37,255 nucleotides of DNA, taken from NCBI GenBank assembly GCA_018698795.1, contig JABIPG010000279.1:1-37255 (forward strand). The letters are read 5' to 3'. Made by a program: the position numbers and the translations under genes. Positions 32,575-37,255 of this stretch are shown piece after piece (position 1 is the stretch's first letter; each line of letters starts with the position of its first letter). Source of the DNA: Rhodospirillaceae bacterium (GTDB lineage Bacteria; Pseudomonadota; Alphaproteobacteria; Rhodospirillales; Casp-alpha2). The notes under the pieces were generated by a model. That model was not told the DNA's origin, ran no database searches, and saw nothing but the letters and a program-made list of their open reading frames with translations.

Positions 32575-33648
32575 ATGGCTGAAGAAGACGAAGCTTCAAA
32601 AACTGAAGAGCCGACTGACAAAAAAATTGCTGACGCTCGCAGCAAGGGTAACGTTGCCCAGTCGCAAGAAATCAAGAGCTGGGGTATTTTGTTGGGCGGC
32701 ACGGGCGCATTGATGTTTCTGGCACCCCAGATGGCCAACGGCGTGCGCGAAATCGGCCGTCAGTTTATCGAGCAACCGCATGCCATTCCGTTTGATTTTG
32801 AACATCTGCGATTGATGCTGGCCGACACCATGTTGGATGTGCTTGTCGTTGTGTCGCCGTTTTTGTTGCTCATGGTCGTATTCGCGATCGCCGCCAACGT
32901 CGGGCAGTTCGGCTTGTTGTTCTCGACGCACAAGATAAAGCCCGAAGTTTCTAAGATCAGCGTCTTGAAGGGCGTCAAGCGGATGTTTTCCATAAAGTCG
33001 ACCGTGGAATTCGCTAAGGGTATCTTCAAGCTGGTGGTGGTGACTACGGTTAGCATGAGCGTTGCGTTACCGTTGTTGGGCGATGTGGAGCTATTGACGC
33101 AAATCGATCTCATCTACACCTTGGATCGCATTCATCTGCTAGCCATCTATTTGGCAGTTGGGACGGTTGGCGTCATGACCGCTTTGGCGATCCTCGATTT
33201 CATGTACCAAAAGCACGTCTTCACCAAGCAAATGCGCATGAGCAAGCAAGAGGTCAAGGAAGAGCAAAAGCAACAAGAAGGCGATCCGCAGATCAAAGGC
33301 CGCATCCGCAAAATCCGCATGGAGCGCCACCAGCAGCGTATGATGCAGGCCGTGCCCGAGGCGGATGTGGTGATCACCAACCCAACCCACTTTGCCATTG
33401 CGCTGCAGTACACCTTGGGTGAGATGGACGCGCCCCGATGCATCGCCAAGGGCGTCGATCATTTGGCGTTCCGGATTCGTGCGGTCGCTGAAGAGCACGA
33501 CGTGCCGATTGTCGAAAACCCGCCTCTGGCCCGCGCGCTCTATGATACCGTCGAACTGGACCAGGAAATCCCAGCCGAACACTTTACCGCCGTGGCCGAG
33601 ATCATCGGCTACATCATGCGCCAGCGCGGCGACTTGCCGATGCATTGA
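32575..33648 (+). CDS. flhB: Flagellar export switch protein FlhB
   Basis: FlhB sits on the export gate and switches substrate class from rod/hook to filament after self-cleavage. The 357-residue protein opens with EASKTEEPTDKKIADARSKG, has four transmembrane helices, and contains the autocleavage motif NPTH at 269-272, the same numbering as in enteric FlhB. The C-terminal domain ends with EIPAEHFTAVAEIIGYIMRQ. AGGAG lies nine bases before the ATG. It is followed by cckA after only 11 bases. Confidence 0.98.
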   Translation: MAEEDEASKTEEPTDKKIADARSKGNVAQSQEIKSWGILLGGTGALMFLAPQMANGVREIGRQFIEQPHAIPFDFEHLRLMLADTMLDVLVVVSPFLLLMVVFAIAANVGQFGLLFSTHKIKPEVSKISVLKGVKRMFSIKSTVEFAKGIFKLVVVTTVSMSVALPLLGDVELLTQIDLIYTLDRIHLLAIYLAVGTVGVMTALAILDFMYQKHVFTKQMRMSKQEVKEEQKQQEGDPQIKGRIRKIRMERHQQRMMQAVPEADVVITNPTHFAIALQYTLGEMDAPRCIAKGVDHLAFRIRAVAEEHDVPIVENPPLARALYDTVELDQEIPAEHFTAVAEIIGYIMRQRGDLPMH

Positions 33649-33659
33649 CGAGACACCAG

Positions 33660-36350
33660 ATGCCCGAAGCTCCACGAACATCGAAATCAACAACCCAAAC
33701 ACCCCGTAAGCCGCTTCTCAAGCGCCCGGGCCTATGGTTGATCGTGGCGCTGATCGCCGCTGCACCGCTGGCCGCGATCCAATGGCACCACCCGCTGGCG
33801 ATCCCCATGGCGGCGGGCGCCGGCGGCATTGCGCTGCTGTGCCTGGCGCTGGCGCTGTGGACGGCCATTGGCGGCAATGCCAACGCCGGCGCCGGCTCGT
33901 TGGCGGAACTGGCACTGGACGCCGACACAGAGGGCTTGGCGCTGACCGACCGGGCGGGATCGTTCATCTATGCCAATCCGGCCTTTCACAAATTGCTTTC
34001 GTTCGCCGCCGCCGAAACGCCGTCCAGGCGCGTCGAAAGCCTGGATGCCGTGGCCAAGCCTTTGATCGATGCCGACAGCGACGGCGCTGAAGACGTTCGC
34101 CGGCTGATCGCGCATGGCCTCGAAGGCGGCGCGGGCGTGGCCGAGTTTGCCGTGCCGGGCCGCCGATTGGGCTTCGGCGCAGGGCAGGCCGGCATCGCCT
34201 GGCGGCGGCTTCAGGTGACAAGCCTCGACGCATCACCGAAATCGGGCCAGCGAGTGTGGCGGGTGGCCGATATCACCGATAGGCGCGAGATCGAGGAAAT
34301 CCGCATCGATGAGCAGAAAAAATCTACCGATCTGCTGGATTTCCTGCCCGTCGGGGTATTTTCCGCCGACGGCGAGGGCATCATCCGTTATGCTAACCAG
34401 ACCTTGGCGCGCTGGCTTGGAAAACCGCCCGAGCATCTCATCGGCACGCCGTTTGCCGACTACGTGGCCGATGTCGGCGACGACGGCGAGGTGATCATGA
34501 CCGACGGCGAGGGCCGCACCTTCACCGCCGGGCTGGAGCAATCCCAGAAAGACACCATCGAGGGCGAGATCGCCTATACCCGCTCGATCGTTATCCGCAA
34601 CCAGATCTGGAACGACCCGACCGCGCCGCACATTCCCTGCGCGCCCCGTACGCCTGAACGTGTTCCCGAACAATCGGCGGAGGCTGCCCCGTTGCCTGCA
34701 GCTTCGGGCTTGCCCGGAACCCCGCCTGACGCGAACCTGCCCGCCGCAAGCCTGGCCGGCCTGCACGGGCTGTTTGACGAGGCGCCCGTCGGCATGGTGC
34801 TGCTCGATCTGGAGGGCACGATACAAGACGCCAACCGGGCGTTTTTGAAGATGCTCGGCAAACACCGCGACGCGCTTATGGGCCAACCGTTCGCCGACAG
34901 CTTGGCGCGCGAGGATCGGGGCGATCTGTCGGGCGCGCTTTCCAAGATCGTCATGGGCACGGCGCGCGCGGCGCATATGGAGGTGCGCTTGCCGGGCACT
35001 GGTGCGCGCGAGTTCAATCTGTCGCTTTATGCCAGCCGCTTTACTGATGCCGAGGGCGAGGTGTCGGGCATTGTTTTGCACCTGATCGACAACACCGAAC
35101 AGAAAAACCTCGAAGTACAGTTCGCCCAATCGCAAAAGATGCAGGCGGTGGGCCAATTGGCCGGGGGCGTGGCGCACGACTTCAACAACCTGCTGACCGC
35201 CATGATCGGCTTTTGCGATTTGCTGCTTGAGCGCCATGGCCCCGACGACCCGAGCTTCGCCGACCTGCAGCAAATCCGCCAAAACGCCAACCGGGCAACC
35301 AATCTGGTGCGTCAACTGCTGGCGTTCTCACGCAAGCAGACGCTGGAGCCCGTGCGCCTCGATGTCACCGATGGCCTGGCCGATCTCGCCAGCCTGCTCC
35401 GGCGCTTGATCGGCGAGACGGTCGAACTCGACATGCAGCACGGCCGCGATCTGCTGCCTGTGAAGGGCGACAAAAGCCAATTCGACCAGATCATCATCAA
35501 CCTCTGCGTCAACGCCCGCGACGCCATGCCCGGCGGTGGCGCGATCACGGTCAGCACTCAAAACGTCACCCTCACCGACCCCGTGCAGCGCGGCCACGAC
35601 CTGATGCCGCCCGGCCGCTATGTGCTGGTCGATGTCGCCGACACCGGCACCGGCATCTCCAAGGAACACATGGAGCGCATCTTCGAGCCGTTCTTCTCGA
35701 CCAAAGAGGCCGGCGCGGGCACGGGGCTGGGCTTGTCCACCGTTTACGGCATCGTACACCAGTCGGGCGGCTTCATCTTTGTCGACAGCGCGCCCGGCGA
35801 AGGCACGACTTTCTCGATCTACCTGCCTGAATTCGAAGAGCCCGGCGGCCAACAGCAATCGGAAACCGTAACCCAAGGCCAAAACGCGCCCGCAGCCGCA
35901 CCACGCTCCGCCGAAGCGCCCGCGTCGCAAGCTGCCGCGTCCGAACCCTCTCCAGAACCCCCAGCCGATCCCGACCTCACCGGCAGCGCCACGGTGTTGC
36001 TGGTGGAGGACGAAGACGCGGTCCGCATGTTCGCCAAGCGCGCGCTCGAAAACAAAGGCTACACCGTGCTCGAGGCCGCCAACGGCGAGATCGCCTTGGA
36101 CGTCGTGAGTTCCACCGACGCCAGCATCGATATCATTGTCTCGGACGTCATCATGCCCGGCATGGACGGCCACACCCTGGTCGGCCTTGTGCGCCAGGAG
36201 CTGCCCGGCGTGAAGGTGATCCTCATGTCGGGCTACGCCGAGGACATGTACCACGACGAAATCGGTCGCGATGCGACGCTGCATTTCCTGGGCAAACCGT
36301 TCACCTTGAAAGACTTGGCCGCCAAGGTTAAGGACGTTTTGGCAGGTTAA
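33660..36350 (+). CDS. cckA: Hybrid sensor kinase of the CckA type
   Basis: CckA feeds phosphate through ChpT to the cell-cycle regulator CtrA in alphaproteobacteria. The 896-residue protein has two N-terminal transmembrane helices (about 24-41, 47-67), PAS-like regions beginning near residues 83, 223 and 368, and the kinase core with H506 in QLAGGVAHDFNNLLTAMIGF. ATP-binding boxes follow (NLCVNARDAMPGGG, DTGTGI, GTGLGLSTVYGIV). After a Pro/Ala/Gln linker comes a receiver domain with phosphoacceptor D829 (VSDVIMPGMDG) and Lys in FLGKPFTLKDLA. ATG 33660 is preferred over an in-frame TTG at 33645. The gene is visibly more G+C-rich than fliOP. CckA identity is strong from the kinase and receiver signatures. 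Confidence 0.9.
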   Translation: MPEAPRTSKSTTQTPRKPLLKRPGLWLIVALIAAAPLAAIQWHHPLAIPMAAGAGGIALLCLALALWTAIGGNANAGAGSLAELALDADTEGLALTDRAGSFIYANPAFHKLLSFAAAETPSRRVESLDAVAKPLIDADSDGAEDVRRLIAHGLEGGAGVAEFAVPGRRLGFGAGQAGIAWRRLQVTSLDASPKSGQRVWRVADITDRREIEEIRIDEQKKSTDLLDFLPVGVFSADGEGIIRYANQTLARWLGKPPEHLIGTPFADYVADVGDDGEVIMTDGEGRTFTAGLEQSQKDTIEGEIAYTRSIVIRNQIWNDPTAPHIPCAPRTPERVPEQSAEAAPLPAASGLPGTPPDANLPAASLAGLHGLFDEAPVGMVLLDLEGTIQDANRAFLKMLGKHRDALMGQPFADSLAREDRGDLSGALSKIVMGTARAAHMEVRLPGTGAREFNLSLYASRFTDAEGEVSGIVLHLIDNTEQKNLEVQFAQSQKMQAVGQLAGGVAHDFNNLLTAMIGFCDLLLERHGPDDPSFADLQQIRQNANRATNLVRQLLAFSRKQTLEPVRLDVTDGLADLASLLRRLIGETVELDMQHGRDLLPVKGDKSQFDQIIINLCVNARDAMPGGGAITVSTQNVTLTDPVQRGHDLMPPGRYVLVDVADTGTGISKEHMERIFEPFFSTKEAGAGTGLGLSTVYGIVHQSGGFIFVDSAPGEGTTFSIYLPEFEEPGGQQQSETVTQGQNAPAAAPRSAEAPASQAAASEPSPEPPADPDLTGSATVLLVEDEDAVRMFAKRALENKGYTVLEAANGEIALDVVSSTDASIDIIVSDVIMPGMDGHTLVGLVRQELPGVKVILMSGYAEDMYHDEIGRDATLHFLGKPFTLKDLAAKVKDVLAG

Positions 36351-36382
36351 TCTCCCGCGCGCTGGAGATAGGCCATACGCCG

Positions 36383-37255
36383 TTACTGTCGATCAACCCG
36401 CGCTGCCAGATGCGGTGCGATGTTTTTCCGTACCAGATCCACCCCATAGCCGGGGCGCGTCGGGATTTCGACCTTGCCATTTCTGACCTTTGGCTCGATC
36501 GGATCATCGACGAGTTCGAAGTGCTCCGGCACGCGGAAGGGATAGAGTTCCTGGATCAGGAAGTTGGGGATCGTGGCGTCCAGGTGCAGCGCCACGGCTG
36601 AGGCCACCGGGCCGGCGCAAACGTGCGGCGCAACGCGCATAGATACGGCTTCCGCCATCGCGGCGATCTTTTTGGCCTCCATCAGGCCGCCGGTGTTGCC
36701 GATATCAGGCTGCAGGATGGCGGCGGCGCGGTTCTCGAGCACCGGCAGGAAACCGTAGCGCGTATACAAGCGTTCACCGACGGCAATGGAAACGTCGAGC
36801 TTGTCGGAAACTCGCTGCAAGGCCTTGATATCCCCGGGCTCTACCGGCTCTTCCAGGAACATCAGATCGAATTCCTCGAGCGCCTTGCCGACCTGGATAA
36901 TAGCGTCGGTGGTGAGCTCGCAACTCATATCGCACATGATGTCGATCTCTGGCCCCACCGCATCGCGTACCGCTCCGACCATGGCCACCGCGCGGTTGCG
37001 GACGTCACGGTCGTATTCTCGCCGGTCCACATGGGTGAAGCGACCGTTGGGGTCGTTTGGAATAGGTCGGCCCAGGGGATAGAGTTTGAGCGCATCGTAG
37101 CCCGACGTGACAGCCTTTTCCGCCGCCTTGGCGATCTCCGTCGGTGTGGTGGCGCGGAACGACCAGCCGTTGCCGTAGACCCTGACCTCATCGCGGATGC
37201 GCCCACCCAACAACTCATACACGGGCACGCCAAGGGCGCGACCCTTGATGTCCCA
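36383..37255 (-). CDS. Enolase-superfamily sugar-acid dehydratase-like protein (5' end cut by window edge)
   Basis: The fragment covers about 290 C-terminal residues of a mandelate racemase/muconate lactonizing enzyme-type protein. It starts at WDIKGRALGVPVYELLGG, the end of the capping-domain signature. The barrel has candidate metal ligands in IMCDMSCEL (Asp), FLEEPVEP (Glu) and VGERLYTRYG (Glu), the first catalytic lysine in YDALKLYPLG, the Asp in PDIGNTGGL and the His in APHVCAGP. The pattern resembles galactonate-type acid-sugar dehydratases; the second basic residue of a K-x-K motif is a Tyr. The exact substrate cannot be read. It is convergent with cckA, 32 bases apart, and unrelated to motility as far as I can see. 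Confidence 0.85.
   Translation of the reverse strand, partial: WDIKGRALGVPVYELLGGRIRDEVRVYGNGWSFRATTPTEIAKAAEKAVTSGYDALKLYPLGRPIPNDPNGRFTHVDRREYDRDVRNRAVAMVGAVRDAVGPEIDIMCDMSCELTTDAIIQVGKALEEFDLMFLEEPVEPGDIKALQRVSDKLDVSIAVGERLYTRYGFLPVLENRAAAILQPDIGNTGGLMEAKKIAAMAEAVSMRVAPHVCAGPVASAVALHLDATIPNFLIQELYPFRVPEHFELVDDPIEPKVRNGKVEIPTRPGYGVDLVRKNIAPHLAARVDRQ

Noticed and set aside
31437..32582. 381-codon plus-strand open frame spanning fliQ and fliR
   Set aside because: fliQ and fliR are unambiguous in another frame. This translation is Arg/Asp/Phe-rich nonsense.
34233..35315. 360-codon open frame on the minus strand opposite cckA
   Set aside because: It lies entirely within the G+C-rich cckA coding region, and its translation is Arg/His/Gln-rich with no family signature. 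It is a shadow frame.
35328..36284. 318-codon minus-strand open frame opposite the cckA kinase and receiver domains
   Set aside because: Same reason: it is the antisense of a clearly real gene and the translation is Gly/Ala/His-rich without recognisable content.
36350..36369. ATCTCC/GGAGAT stem-loop after cckA as a terminator
   Set aside because: Short stem and no T-tract on either strand.
1..37255. Mobile element, prophage or CRISPR array
   Set aside because: No transposase, integrase, terminal inverted repeats, spacer arrays or phage structural genes were seen. The non-flagellar genes are ordinary metabolic or transport genes without insertion scars.

Overview
The window reads as chromosomal DNA of a flagellated alphaproteobacterium, most like the Rhodospirillales/Kiloniellales type. 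The signs are FliX, a CckA-type hybrid kinase beside flhB, a MotE-like protein, a DksA without its zinc-finger cysteines, and a CheY-CheZ pair inside a motor operon. This placement is inference from gene content. Both edges cut genes: flgI on the left and an enolase-superfamily gene on the right. I see no tRNA, rRNA, CRISPR array, insertion sequence or phage gene.

Layout. (1) 1-3.3 kb, minus strand: flgI (P-ring) and flgE (hook), each behind a sigma-54-type -24/-12 element. (2) 3.4-7.45 kb, minus: a complete ferric-iron ABC transporter (fbpA-fbpB-fbpC type) with a promoter carrying two Fur-box-like palindromes. It interrupts the flagellar genes. (3) 7.6-8.75 kb, plus: fliX and dksA. (4) 8.8-12.3 kb, minus: flgF-flgG-flgA-flgH, with a sigma-54-type element in front and a strong intrinsic terminator behind. 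(5) 12.7-22.5 kb, plus: a long tight operon of fliL, fliM, a small membrane protein, a motE-like gene, cheY, cheZ, two consecutive motB-like genes, a 1207-residue secreted TPR protein and a second single-domain response regulator. (6) 22.5-25.6 kb, minus: a stand-alone FlhB C-terminal homologue, a small unknown protein, fliO, fliP and an MFS transporter. (7) 25.8-30.0 kb, plus: L-serine dehydratase, then a fumarate-reductase-like flavoprotein and iron-sulfur protein whose key residues differ from the classical enzymes. (8) 30.2-36.35 kb, plus: flgB, flgC, fliE, fliQ, fliR, flhB and cckA. (9) 36.4 kb to the end, minus: an enolase-superfamily sugar-acid dehydratase-like gene.

How the parts fit. 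The flagellar genes supply rod (FlgB, FlgC, FlgF, FlgG, FliE), P- and L-rings (FlgI, FlgA, FlgH), hook (FlgE), export gate (FliO, FliP, FliQ, FliR, FlhB), switch (FliM), stator (MotB) and chemotactic control (CheY, CheZ). FliF, FliG, FliN, FliI, FlhA, MotA and flagellin are absent and must be encoded elsewhere. The sigma-54-type elements lie in front of the ring, hook and distal-rod genes. FliX is known in Caulobacter as a partner of the sigma-54 activator FlbD, so an assembly-coupled hierarchy is a reasonable inference. CckA would connect flagellar expression to the CtrA cell-cycle relay.

The least understood parts are the soluble-looking flavoprotein/iron-sulfur pair at 27.3-30.0 kb and the group of MotE-like protein, Asp-less MotB-like protein and giant periplasmic TPR protein at 15-22 kb.
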